From Agromyces flavus (GTDB lineage Bacteria; Actinomycetota; Actinomycetes; Actinomycetales; Microbacteriaceae), in the NCBI RefSeq assembly GCF_900104685.1, contig NZ_LT629755.1:372001-436000 (forward strand): a DNA stretch of 64,000 bases, given 5' to 3'. The notes under the pieces are model-generated. The model saw nothing but the letters and a program-made list of their open reading frames with translations, was not told the DNA's origin and made no database searches. The position numbers and the translations under genes are program-made. Shown here piece after piece: positions 8,290-18,382 of this stretch (its first letter is position 1; every line of letters begins with the position of its first letter).

Positions 8290-9017
8290 GCGCGCCGTTC
8301 GACGCCGACCGCATGCACGCCGCGTACGCCGTCGACGTGGTCGACGCCGGCGGCAGGGCGGATGCCGCGTTCTGTCGCGTCAACATGGTCTCGAGCCTCG
8401 ACGGCGCGGCGACGCTCCGCGGGCGCAGCGGCACGCTCGGCGACGCGCAGGACCAACGGCTCATGTCGGTGCTGCGCTCGCACGCCGACGTCGTGCTCGT
8501 CGGGTCCGGCACGGTGTCCGCCGAGGGATACGGCGGAGCGGCCGTCCACGAGGCGGATGCCGCGTGGCGGGCGTCGCGCGGCCGGGACGCGCAGCCCCGG
8601 TTCGCGGTGGTGTCCTCGCGGCTCGAGCTCGAGCCGCGCCATCCGTTCTTCGCCGAGGCCGTGCGCCGGCCGCTCGTCGTGACGAGCGCCCGGGCGCCTC
8701 GCGGGCGACTCGAGGCGCTCGCCGAGGTCGCCGACGTCGTCGTGGCGGGCGCCGAGCGCGTCGACCTGCGCGTCGCGCTGGCCGAGCTCGCCGGGCGCGG
8801 GTTGCGCTCGGTGCTCTCCGAGGGCGGCCCCGGCCTGTTCGGTGCGCTCGCCGAGGCCGACCTCGTCGACGAGGTGTGCGTGACGCTGAGCCCCGTGCTC
8901 GTCGCGGGCGGAGCGTCGCGCATCGCGACCTCGTCACGCGAGGTGGAGCACCGCCTGCGCCTCGTCCACGCCATCCAGGGCGAGCGGATGCTGTTCCTGC
9001 GCTACGCGCGAGCGTGA
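8286..9017 (+). CDS. RibD C-terminal-domain / dihydrofolate-reductase-like pyrimidine or pterin reductase
   Basis: The 243-residue protein is a stand-alone RibD reductase domain. It has the RVNMVSSLDGAAT substrate segment, VVLVGSGTVSAEGYG for NADPH, LSEGGPGLFGALAEADLVDE, and the TLSPVLVAGG strand. M. tuberculosis Rv2671, of this same family, can act as a dihydrofolate reductase analogue. Placed after folE and folP2, with ATGA coupling to folP2, this gene is more likely a pterin reductase than a riboflavin enzyme; no riboflavin genes are near. It converges on the XPB helicase gene, with 31 nt between the stops and no clear terminator. Confidence 0.85.
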   Translation: MSAPFDADRMHAAYAVDVVDAGGRADAAFCRVNMVSSLDGAATLRGRSGTLGDAQDQRLMSVLRSHADVVLVGSGTVSAEGYGGAAVHEADAAWRASRGRDAQPRFAVVSSRLELEPRHPFFAEAVRRPLVVTSARAPRGRLEALAEVADVVVAGAERVDLRVALAELAGRGLRSVLSEGGPGLFGALAEADLVDEVCVTLSPVLVAGGASRIATSSREVEHRLRLVHAIQGERMLFLRYARA

Positions 9018-9048
9018 CCGCGTTCCCCGTGCGCCGCAACCACGCTGC

Positions 9049-10689
9049 TCAGGCCGCCAGGGCGTGCGCGTCGAGGATCGTGTACGAGTACCCCTGCTCG
9101 GCGAGGAACCGCTGGCGGTTCTGCGCGAAGTCCTGGTCGACCGTGTCGCGCGCGACGAGCGTGTAGAAATTCGCCGATAGCCCGGACTCCTTCGGCCGCA
9201 GCAGCCGGCCGAGGCGCTGCGCCTCCTCCTGCCGCGATCCGAACGAGCCCGACACCTGGATGGCGACGGTGGCCTCGGGCAGGTCGACCGAGAAGTTCGC
9301 GACCTTCGACACCACCAGCACGGGCGTCCGCCCGTCGCGGAACTCCTGGTAGAGCCGCTCGCGCTCATCGACCGGCGTGGAGCCGGTGAGCTGCGGCGCG
9401 CCGAGCGCGTCGGCGAGCTCGTCGATCTGGTCGAGGTACTGGCCGATCACGAGGATCCGCTCGCCCGCGTGCCGGGCGACGAGCTGCCGGACGACGTCGA
9501 GCTTGGCGGGAGCGGTGGCGGCGAGCCGGTAGCGCTCGTCGTCGGCGGATGCCGCGTAGGCGAGCCGTTCGGACTGCGGCAGGTCGATGCGCACCTCGTA
9601 GCAGGCCGCGGGGGAGATGAAGCCCTGCGCCTCGATCTCCTTCCACGGCGCGTCGAACCGCTTGGGTCCGATGAGGGAGAACACGTCGCCCTCGCGGCCG
9701 TCCTCGCGCACGAGCGTGGCCGTGAGGCCGAGTCGACGCCGCGCCTGCAGCTCTGCGGTGAGCTTGAACACCGGGGCCGGCAGCAGGTGCACCTCGTCGT
9801 AGACCACGAGGCCCCAGTCGAGCGCGTCGAGCAGCGCGAGGTGCGCGTACTCGCCCTTCCGCTTTGCCGTGAGGATCTGGTACGTCGCGATGGTGACGGG
9901 CTTGATCTCCTTCGACTGGCCGGAGTACTCGCCGATCTCCTCGGCGGTGAGGCTCGTGCGCTTGAGCAGCTCGTCGCGCCACTGCCGCGCCGAGACGGTG
10001 TTCGTGACGAGGATCAGCGTCGTCGTCTTCGCGGTGGCCATCGCGCCCGCGCCGACGAGGGTCTTGCCGGCGCCGCAGGGGAGCACCACGACGCCGGATC
10101 CGCCGTCGAAGAAGTTGTCGACGGCCTTCTGCTGGTAGTCGCGCAGGTGCCATCCGTTCTCCTGCAGGTCGATCTCGTGCGGCGTGCCCGGCGTGTACCC
10201 GGCCAGGTCCTCGGCGGGCCATCCGAGCTTGACGAGCTCCTGCTTGAGCTGCCCGCGAGCCCACGCCTCGACGAGGAAGCTGGACTCGTCGAGGCGTTCG
10301 GTGAGCAGCGGCGAGATGCGCTTCGCGCCGGCGACCTCGGTCAGCACCGCCATGTCGTCGCTGCGCAGCCGGAGCGCGCCGTCGTCGGTGCGGTCGACCA
10401 CGAGTCGGCCGTACCGTGCCACGGTCTCGCGCATGTCGACGGCGACGGTCTGCGGCACGGGGAACTTGGCGTACTGCTCGAGCGTGCCGAGCATGTCCTC
10501 GGCCGTGTGGCCGGCCGCCCGCGCGTTCCACAGGCCGAGCCGCGTGATGCGGTAGGTGTGGATGTGCTCGGGCGCGCGTTCGAGCTCGGCGAAGATGGCG
10601 AGGTCGTGCCGCGCATCCTCGGCGAGCGGGTGCGCGACCTCGAGGAGCACCGTTCGGTCGCTCTGGACGATCAGGGGGCCGTCTGACAT
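9049..10689 (-). CDS. XPB-type (Rad25/ERCC3-like) superfamily 2 DNA helicase
   Basis: The 546-residue helicase has an N-terminal XPB-specific domain (~1-180), then Walker A VLPCGAGKTL (~205), DEVH in VVYDEVHLLPA, LTATLVRED (motif III) and the C-terminal domain with VSKVANFSVDLPEA and the arginine-finger motif QRLGRLLRPK. Bacterial XPB proteins of this kind unwind DNA 3'-5' and are linked to repair. A TAGACT box lies 8 nt before the ATG, so the message is probably almost leaderless. The next gene upstream on the same strand (10755-12620) encodes its usual helicase-associated partner, with 65 nt between. Confidence 0.93.
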   Translation of the reverse strand: MSDGPLIVQSDRTVLLEVAHPLAEDARHDLAIFAELERAPEHIHTYRITRLGLWNARAAGHTAEDMLGTLEQYAKFPVPQTVAVDMRETVARYGRLVVDRTDDGALRLRSDDMAVLTEVAGAKRISPLLTERLDESSFLVEAWARGQLKQELVKLGWPAEDLAGYTPGTPHEIDLQENGWHLRDYQQKAVDNFFDGGSGVVVLPCGAGKTLVGAGAMATAKTTTLILVTNTVSARQWRDELLKRTSLTAEEIGEYSGQSKEIKPVTIATYQILTAKRKGEYAHLALLDALDWGLVVYDEVHLLPAPVFKLTAELQARRRLGLTATLVREDGREGDVFSLIGPKRFDAPWKEIEAQGFISPAACYEVRIDLPQSERLAYAASADDERYRLAATAPAKLDVVRQLVARHAGERILVIGQYLDQIDELADALGAPQLTGSTPVDERERLYQEFRDGRTPVLVVSKVANFSVDLPEATVAIQVSGSFGSRQEEAQRLGRLLRPKESGLSANFYTLVARDTVDQDFAQNRQRFLAEQGYSYTILDAHALAA

Positions 10690-10754
10690 AGCGGACCAGT
10701 CTAGGCCCGCTTCCTCCGAGGTCGCCCGATGCCCCGGGCCCGCGCGTCGGCGGG

Positions 10755-12620
10755 TCAGCTTCCGGCGGGCGCGGGCGAGACCGCCGCGATGGCCGAGATC
10801 GGCAGTGTGCGCTCGATGTCTGCCTTGCGATCGCGGGCGCGCAGGCGGCCGTTGGCCACGCTCGCGGGCGCGAGCAGGTAGTCGGCGGTGTCGCCGCCGG
10901 GCATGCGCACGGTGACGGTCAGCGTCTCCTTCGCGCGGGCCGCGGCCTCGAGCTGGCGCGCCAGCCAGGCCAACTCGGTGCCGCCGTCGGCGTCGGACGC
11001 GTCGAGGCGGTCGAGCATGGCCTCGATCGGGTCGACTCGAGGCGCTGCGGCGGGCACGTGCGCGACGTGCTGCCGGCGCAGTCGGATGATGCGACCCTCC
11101 GCATCTTCGGCGGCGACCGGGTAGCGGGCATCGCTCAGGCCCCAGAACACCACGTCGGGCGGGAAGCGCGAGAGCAGGCGGTGCGGACCGGCCTGCCGGA
11201 GGCCGAGCGAGGAGAGGCTCTGGTCGACCGCGAGCGTGCCGATGAGCTGGTCGTCGTCGCTGCGGACCGAGGACCTCGCCGGGGCGTCGGAGGGATCGGC
11301 CGCACTCACGCGGACGCTGCCGAACCGGGCGGCCGACTCGGCGAGGAGGTACTCGAGCGGCTGCGGGATGCCGGTCAGCGAGATCGTGGCGAGGAACGAA
11401 CGGATCGACTCCGCCGACTCGCCCGCTGCGAGGGCGCGGTTCACGGATGACGCGGTCACGCGGTAGCTCGACGCGAGGTCGCGCCCCTCGACCTCGGCGA
11501 ACTGGCGCAGGCGCGCGTCGAGCGCCGGTTCGAGCGGCCCCGGCGAGACGATCGTGAGGTCGTGCTGCACGTAGACCTTGTCGACCTGCGGCGGGAAGTG
11601 GCGGGCAAGGCGCTCCGCGGCGCCGGCCACGTCGCCGGCCAGGACGAGCGCTGTCGCCTCGACCGGTTCGCCGCCGACCGCGAGGCCGAGTGCCTCGGCG
11701 TCCTCGAGCAGCCGGTCGAGCCCGTCGCGCAGCCACGCGCCGCCGCCCGGGTAGTACCACGCCACGTCGTCGCGGATCGAGTTGGAGCTGATCGCATCGC
11801 TGCGACGCACGACGAGATCGCGGAGCGCCGGCGGGATGCGCTCGCGCCAGGCGTCCGCGAGACGCGTCCACCGGGCCTCCGTGCCCTGCAGCACCCACTG
11901 GGCGCCGGCATCGGACTCGAGCCAGACAGGCCCCTCCCGGACGACGAGCCCGGCCTCCACGGCGCGCCGCACGAGCCGGGGCAGTTCGGTGAGCTCGACG
12001 CCCGTGGCCTCGGCGAGCCGCTTGGCGTCGGGCAGCGCGAGCCCGCCCTTCGCCAGCTCGCGGGCCGGCTGCGCGGCGAAGCCGGCGAGCAGCTCGGCGG
12101 TCGCCGCGACGGTGGCGTACGCCGCCTCGGACGCGCGGCGCTCGAGGAGGCCGCGGTCGGCGTGCTCGAGGGCGACCGCGACGGGCGGGGCCGGGGCGGC
12201 GAGGGCCTCGGGATCGGGCAGGTCGACGCCGAGACGTGCGGAGAGGCGGGCATGCACCTCGGCGGGCACGTGCACGCGGGCGCCGTCGCGGACGACGAGG
12301 AAGCGGCCGTCGAGCCGGATCAGGGCGTCGGACGCGGAGGCCACGACGGGCTCGGCGGCGCCCAGCCGGGCGAGCTCGGCCCCGATGGCGTCGGCCTGGG
12401 TCCAGCCGACGTCGTCGGCGATCGCATGCGCCGCGGCGAGCGTGGCGAGCGTGGGCCGTTCGAGTCGGTCGATCGCGTGGTCGAGCGACTCGGGCGCGGT
12501 CAGCGCCTCGGCGAGGTCGAAGAGGTCGCGGACGCCCGAGTGGTCGAACTCGCGGGTCGACAGTGCGGCGGCGAGCCTCTCGCGCGGAACTGCGCGGAGC
12601 CTCGCGGCGAGCACCAGCAT
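10755..12620 (-). CDS. Helicase-associated (XPB subunit 3-type) domain protein
   Basis: The 621-residue protein has no Walker motifs. It is a chain of winged-helix-like and beta segments ending in a domain that resembles the XPB N-terminal fold (SLGLRQAGPHRLLSRFPPDVVFWGLS... and a C-terminal basic tail). Proteins of this kind lie next to XPB genes across Actinobacteria and are thought to be an accessory subunit. The ATG at 12620 (MLVLAARLRAV) is used; the long in-frame reading upstream crosses the csp gene on the other strand and is rejected. It sits between the XPB helicase and a small membrane protein, all on the minus strand. The function is not shown by the sequence alone. Confidence 0.8.
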   Translation of the reverse strand: MLVLAARLRAVPRERLAAALSTREFDHSGVRDLFDLAEALTAPESLDHAIDRLERPTLATLAAAHAIADDVGWTQADAIGAELARLGAAEPVVASASDALIRLDGRFLVVRDGARVHVPAEVHARLSARLGVDLPDPEALAAPAPPVAVALEHADRGLLERRASEAAYATVAATAELLAGFAAQPARELAKGGLALPDAKRLAEATGVELTELPRLVRRAVEAGLVVREGPVWLESDAGAQWVLQGTEARWTRLADAWRERIPPALRDLVVRRSDAISSNSIRDDVAWYYPGGGAWLRDGLDRLLEDAEALGLAVGGEPVEATALVLAGDVAGAAERLARHFPPQVDKVYVQHDLTIVSPGPLEPALDARLRQFAEVEGRDLASSYRVTASSVNRALAAGESAESIRSFLATISLTGIPQPLEYLLAESAARFGSVRVSAADPSDAPARSSVRSDDDQLIGTLAVDQSLSSLGLRQAGPHRLLSRFPPDVVFWGLSDARYPVAAEDAEGRIIRLRRQHVAHVPAAAPRVDPIEAMLDRLDASDADGGTELAWLARQLEAAARAKETLTVTVRMPGGDTADYLLAPASVANGRLRARDRKADIERTLPISAIAAVSPAPAGS

Positions 12621-12625
12621 GGCCG

Positions 12626-12901
12626 TCAGGCGGAGCCCTGCCGGGACTCCCGCGTGCGTCGCACGCCGTTGACGATGAGCAGGACGATGAGGAGGACGAA
12701 GCCGATCGGCAGGCCGATCAGCGGCAGCACGAGGATGACCGGCCAGATGCCCTGGCTGAACCCGTCGTTCGCGCCGACGCCCGCGAACGTGGCGATCATG
12801 ACCGCCAGGAACGAGAGGATCGAGAGCCCCACGGTGGCCGCGACCATGTAGGCGAGGACCCGCTCGGTGCGATGGTCGGTGACCGGAGGTTGGCTGCTCA
12901 C
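12626..12901 (-). CDS. Small two-helix membrane protein, function unknown
   Basis: The 91-residue protein has two hydrophobic helices (~17-40 and ~52-80) and short charged ends (ERV at the N-side, RRTRESRQ at the C-end), so both ends are probably cytoplasmic. The GTG start at 12901 is preferred to the longer in-frame ATG because a perfect TATTCT -10 box ends 6 nt before it, which fits a leaderless message, and because the longer form would cross the csp promoter and start. It ends 5 nt before the helicase-associated gene and may be its first operon member. I do not recognise a defined family. Confidence 0.7.
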   Translation of the reverse strand: MSSQPPVTDHRTERVLAYMVAATVGLSILSFLAVMIATFAGVGANDGFSQGIWPVILVLPLIGLPIGFVLLIVLLIVNGVRRTRESRQGSA

Positions 12902-13010
12902 TCGTCCAGAATAGCCAGCGGGCCGTCCGCGCGGGTGCCGGACCATAGACTTGACGGGACGTCGCCCGCGCATCCCGGCGACGCCGACGACGAGAGCGGG
13001 AGTTCCAACG

Positions 13011-13383
13011 ATGCCCACCGGCAAGGTCAAGTTCTACGACGAGGAGAAGGGGTTCGGCTTCATCAGCAGTGATGACGGCCAGGAGGTCTTCCTCCACGCC
13101 TCCGCGCTTCCCGCCGGCGCGACCGTGCGCGCGGGCACCCGCTTGGAGTTCGGTGTCGCCGAGGGCAAGCGAGGCGCTCAGGCGCTCTCGGTGCGCGTGC
13201 TCGACGCGCCGCCGAGCATGCAGCGCCTGCACCGCAAGCCCGCCGACGACATGGCGATCATCGTGGAAGACCTCGTGAAGGTGCTCGACGGCATCGGCGC
13301 CAACCTCAAGCGCGGCCGGTACCCCGACAACGCGCACAGCCGCAAGATCGCCGCGCTGCTGCGCAAGGTGGCGGACGAGCTGG

Positions 13384-13391
<8 letters not shown>
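13011..13391 (+). CDS. Cold shock domain protein with a C-terminal extension
   Basis: Residues 1-66 form a cold shock OB fold: KVKFYDEEKGFGFI is the first RNA-binding motif and EVFLHASAL corresponds to the second. Residues ~70-126 add a basic helical extension (LHRKPADDMAIIVEDLVKVLDGI, then KRGRYPDNAHSRKIAALLRK) that ordinary 67-residue CspA proteins lack. This longer form is common in Actinobacteria. It likely binds single-stranded RNA or DNA. The next gene starts 8 nt before the stop, so the two are translationally linked. The promoter region is shared with the small membrane protein gene in the opposite direction. Confidence 0.9.
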
Positions 13392-14070
<679 letters not shown>

Positions 14071-14082
14071 TCGCGCTCGGGG

Positions 14083-14337
14083 CTAGATCTTCGGATTCCG
14101 GTATCGCCGGCGCCGGAGCTGCACCACGACGAGGCCGATCAGCCCGAGCAGGACCCCGATCGCGGCCGCGGTCGTGAACCAGCCGAATCCGGCGGCGTCG
14201 AGGGGCCCCCTCAGGCCGATCGACACGATCAGCGCGACGATCCAGGCCGCGGTGCCGACCAGCAGCGCCTTGCGCGCATCGGTGCGGGCGGGCGCCGGGT
14301 CGGGGCGCCGCTCGGACTCGGAGAGCCACAGCCGCAT
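14083..14337 (-). CDS. DUF2530-like small membrane protein
   Basis: The 84-residue protein has two hydrophobic helices (~25-43 and ~50-72) between charged ends, followed by a basic RRRRYRNPK tail. The size and layout fit the DUF2530 family of actinobacterial membrane proteins. It is transcribed toward the DUF3027 gene, with 12 nt between stops, and its start lies 10 nt from the end of serC on the same strand, so it may be co-transcribed with serC. No function can be inferred. Confidence 0.65.
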   Translation of the reverse strand: MRLWLSESERRPDPAPARTDARKALLVGTAAWIVALIVSIGLRGPLDAAGFGWFTTAAAIGVLLGLIGLVVVQLRRRRYRNPKI

Positions 14338-14347
14338 GGCCGTCACC

Positions 14348-16316
<1,969 letters not shown>

Positions 16317-16328
16317 TTCCGCCGCTCC

Positions 16329-16368
16329 GTGATCGAAATGTGACAATCGGCGGAGTTTCGCCTATTGT
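16329..16368 (+). promoter_or_regulatory. Promoter of the NlpC/P60 gene with an 11-nt-spaced GTGAtc/GTGACa direct repeat
   Basis: GTGACA (16340-16345) and TATTGT (16363-16368) form -35/-10 boxes 17 nt apart. A second GTGATC lies 11 nt upstream (16329-16334), giving a direct repeat one helix turn apart. Direct repeats of this type are described for MtrA, the regulator of cell-wall hydrolase genes in Actinobacteria, so that regulator is a candidate. After the -10 box comes GAGTCCG at the same distance as in the CHAP gene promoter at 18259. A leader of about 139 nt follows. Confidence 0.5.
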
Positions 16369-16513
16369 CGTTCGAGTCCGCCGGCGACAAGCCATCCGGC
16401 GGAACAGGGTCGAGACGCCTCCGGCGCCCACCGCTCGGCCCCGATACCCGTGACGCGCCCGAGGGTGCAACCGGTGGGACGACGCTCAGGCGTCGTGGGG
16501 CGGAGGACACGTT

Positions 16514-17356
16514 TTGGCTCGATTCCCCCGGCGCCGTTCCGGCGCACCGATCGCCCCCAAGCCCACTACCCGAACCGCACTCGTCCGACGCGAGTCGCCT
16601 GCCGCGCCGTCGACGGCCGCGACGACGACCGCAGCCGCGCCGCCGCGCCGCACGGACTCGCTGGCTCGCCGACTTCGCCGCGGCGGCACCAAGAACGTCA
16701 TGGTGATGGCGGTCGCCGCCGGACTCGTCGGCACGCTCGCCATCCCGGCCTACGCGTTCGCGCCCGGCACCGACGGCGTCCAGTTCGGCGCGACCGCGCA
16801 GACCCGCCTCACCCAGGCCCAGGCGCAGGACGTCGAGGTCACCGAGGACGTCATCGCGGCCCCCGTCTCCGAGGACGCCTATGCGGCGACGACGGCCGCC
16901 GAGATCGAGGCCGCGCGGGCCGCGGCCGAGGCCGAGGCCGCTCGCCAGGCCGCCGCGGCCGCCATGACGTCCTACGCGGCATCCGCCGCCGAGTACTCCG
17001 CGCCGGCCGCCGTCTACGGGTCCGCCGACCCGGCGAGCGTGTTCGCCGTCGCCCAGCAGTACCTCGGCGTGCCCTACGTCTACGGCGGCGCGACCCCCGC
17101 CGGCTTCGACTGCTCTGGCCTCGTCATGTACGTGTACGCGCAGTTCGGCATCGACCTGCCGCACTCGTCGAGCGCGCAGGGCGCCGCGGGCACCCAGATC
17201 TCGATCGACCAGGCCGTGCCCGGCGACCTCGTGGTCATGTCCGGTCACATCGGCTTCTATGCGGGCAACGGGCAGATCCTGCACGCCCCGTACGAGGGAA
17301 CCGTGGTCCGGACCCAGCCGATCTGGACGAGCGACTACTGGATCGTGCGCATCTGA
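16514..17356 (+). CDS. NlpC/P60-family cell-wall peptidase, membrane-anchored or secreted
   Basis: The 280-residue protein has a basic, Pro/Ala-rich cytoplasmic part (~1-60), one hydrophobic helix (~62-82) ending in IPAYAFAP, an Ala/Glu-rich linker (~95-165) and a C-terminal NlpC/P60 domain (~170-280). The catalytic Cys is in GFDCSGL, with His in SGHIGFYAG and a third polar residue site in ILHAPYEG. Such domains cleave gamma-D-Glu-mDAP or similar bonds in peptidoglycan. The TTG start has a GGAGG site 7 nt upstream. It has the same build and the same type of promoter as the CHAP protein at 18383. A strong hairpin terminator follows at 17386. Confidence 0.88.
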   Translation: MARFPRRRSGAPIAPKPTTRTALVRRESPAAPSTAATTTAAAPPRRTDSLARRLRRGGTKNVMVMAVAAGLVGTLAIPAYAFAPGTDGVQFGATAQTRLTQAQAQDVEVTEDVIAAPVSEDAYAATTAAEIEAARAAAEAEAARQAAAAAMTSYAASAAEYSAPAAVYGSADPASVFAVAQQYLGVPYVYGGATPAGFDCSGLVMYVYAQFGIDLPHSSSAQGAAGTQISIDQAVPGDLVVMSGHIGFYAGNGQILHAPYEGTVVRTQPIWTSDYWIVRI

Positions 17357-17695
17357 CGCGTGAACACCGCGTGAAGCGTGTCCTGAATGGCGCGCCGGGG
17401 GAACCCGGCGCGCCATTCGTGTCGTACCCTTGACTCCTGACGATCCGAATACCGGGTAGGGGAAGTCCGATGGTCGGTCCGCGCAGCAGCACCCATTCCG
17501 CGGGTGCGCGCGCGCTCTACGACCAGCGGCGCAGCAGTCAGCCGAGTCGCGGCTGCGCCGGGATGCCGACGGGCACTGTCTTCACGACGGTGCCCGTTTC
17601 GCGTCTTCGGGGCCGTGGCCTCACCCTCCCGATGCACGGGTCGTCGATCCCTTCACGCGGCTGGAAGCCATCCAGCACCGATCGAAAGGCACCCC
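17357..17695. other. Intergenic region between the NlpC/P60 and HNH genes
   Basis: The first 60 nt hold the terminator of the NlpC/P60 gene. The remaining ~280 nt contain no convincing gene; one open frame (17470-17727) crosses the HNH start and has no recognisable product. A GAAAGG ribosome-binding site lies just before the HNH start. A TACCCT-like box near 17425 could be a -10, but I see no clear -35. Confidence 0.5.
17386..17417 (+). terminator. Hairpin terminator after the NlpC/P60 gene
   Basis: A perfect 14-bp inverted repeat, AATGGCGCGCCGGG paired with its complement, has a GGAA tetraloop. It starts 29 nt after the stop codon. There is no long T run, as is common in high-GC actinobacteria. 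Confidence 0.8.
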
Positions 17696-18193
17696 ATGCG
17701 CACCCTCGTGCTGAACGCCGGATATGAGCCCCTGGCAGTCGTCTCCTTCAAGCGGGCGCTGCTCCTCGTCATGAACGAGAAGGCGACCGTGATCCTGCAC
17801 GACGAAGGCAATCCGGTCCACGGCACGAGCCGCGAGTGGGTGCGGCCGAGCGTGATCCTCCTCACGAGATACGTCCGCACGCCGCACGTCCACCAGGTCC
17901 CGGTCAGCCGTCGCGGCGTGCTGCGACGCGACGAGCATCGCTGCGCCTACTGCGGCAAGTCCGCGGCGACGATCGACCACGTGCTGCCACGGTCGCGCGG
18001 CGGACGGGACACCTGGGAGAACCTCGTGGCGTGCTGCCTGCGATGCAACAACGCCAAGGGCGACCACACGCCCGCCGAGATGGGCTGGAACCTCCGCATC
18101 ACGCCGCGCATGCCGAACGGTCGCGGCTGGGTGGTCCGAGGCGTCGAGCGACCCCTGCCGCAGTGGAGCGACTTCCTCGAACGAGCGGCCTGA
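17696..18193 (+). CDS. HNH endonuclease
   Basis: The 165-residue protein has an N-terminal YEPLAVVSFKRALLLVM segment and an HNH nuclease core: the zinc-binding CAYCGKSAATIDHVLPRSRGG motif with the catalytic DH, then ENLVACCLRCNNAKGD containing the second CxxC and the terminal N. This is the widespread actinobacterial HNH protein of unknown target, not a mobile-element gene. The ATG at 17696 has a GAAAGG site 7 nt before it and gives the conserved MRTLVLNAGYEPL start. It lies alone between the two cell-wall hydrolase genes. Confidence 0.92.
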   Translation: MRTLVLNAGYEPLAVVSFKRALLLVMNEKATVILHDEGNPVHGTSREWVRPSVILLTRYVRTPHVHQVPVSRRGVLRRDEHRCAYCGKSAATIDHVLPRSRGGRDTWENLVACCLRCNNAKGDHTPAEMGWNLRITPRMPNGRGWVVRGVERPLPQWSDFLERAA

Positions 18194-18258
18194 ACAGGGC
18201 CCGACGGCCGCCCTGCGAGGACGACACGCTCGGGACGCGACGCGCCGGAACAGAGCCG

Positions 18259-18288
18259 GTGACAACGCGTCGGGGCGTGCCCTATGGT
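18259..18288 (+). promoter_or_regulatory. Promoter of the CHAP-domain gene
   Basis: GTGACA (18259-18264) and TATGGT (18283-18288) are separated by 18 nt, and GAGTCCG follows after the same 5-nt gap as in the NlpC/P60 promoter. An ATG inside the -10 box is therefore unlikely to be the translation start. The leader to the TTG start is about 88 nt. Confidence 0.5.
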
Positions 18289-18382
18289 GGTACGAGTCCG
18301 GAGCGCCCCTGAAGCTCCACGACCGCAGCAACCTGCGTCCCGGTTCCCCAGGCCGCGCGCAGGCCCCGGAGGTTCACGACCC

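Noticed and set aside
12626-13030. Longer form of the small membrane protein (134 residues)
   Set aside because: The extension crosses the csp promoter and start on the other strand, while a perfect -10 box lies 6 nt before the GTG at 12901.
16375-16513. c-di-AMP (ydaO-type) riboswitch in front of the NlpC/P60 gene
   Set aside because: The conserved blocks of that riboswitch (GGGGACCC, GGGGTGAATC and GACAGCTAACC-like parts) are not visible, so I list only an unexplained leader.
17470-17727. 85-residue frame before the HNH gene
   Set aside because: It overlaps the HNH start, has no family and follows only a weak ribosome-binding site.
18284-18382. ATG start for the CHAP protein at 18284
   Set aside because: The codon lies inside the -10 box TATGGT, and the TTG at 18383 has a good ribosome-binding site after the leader.
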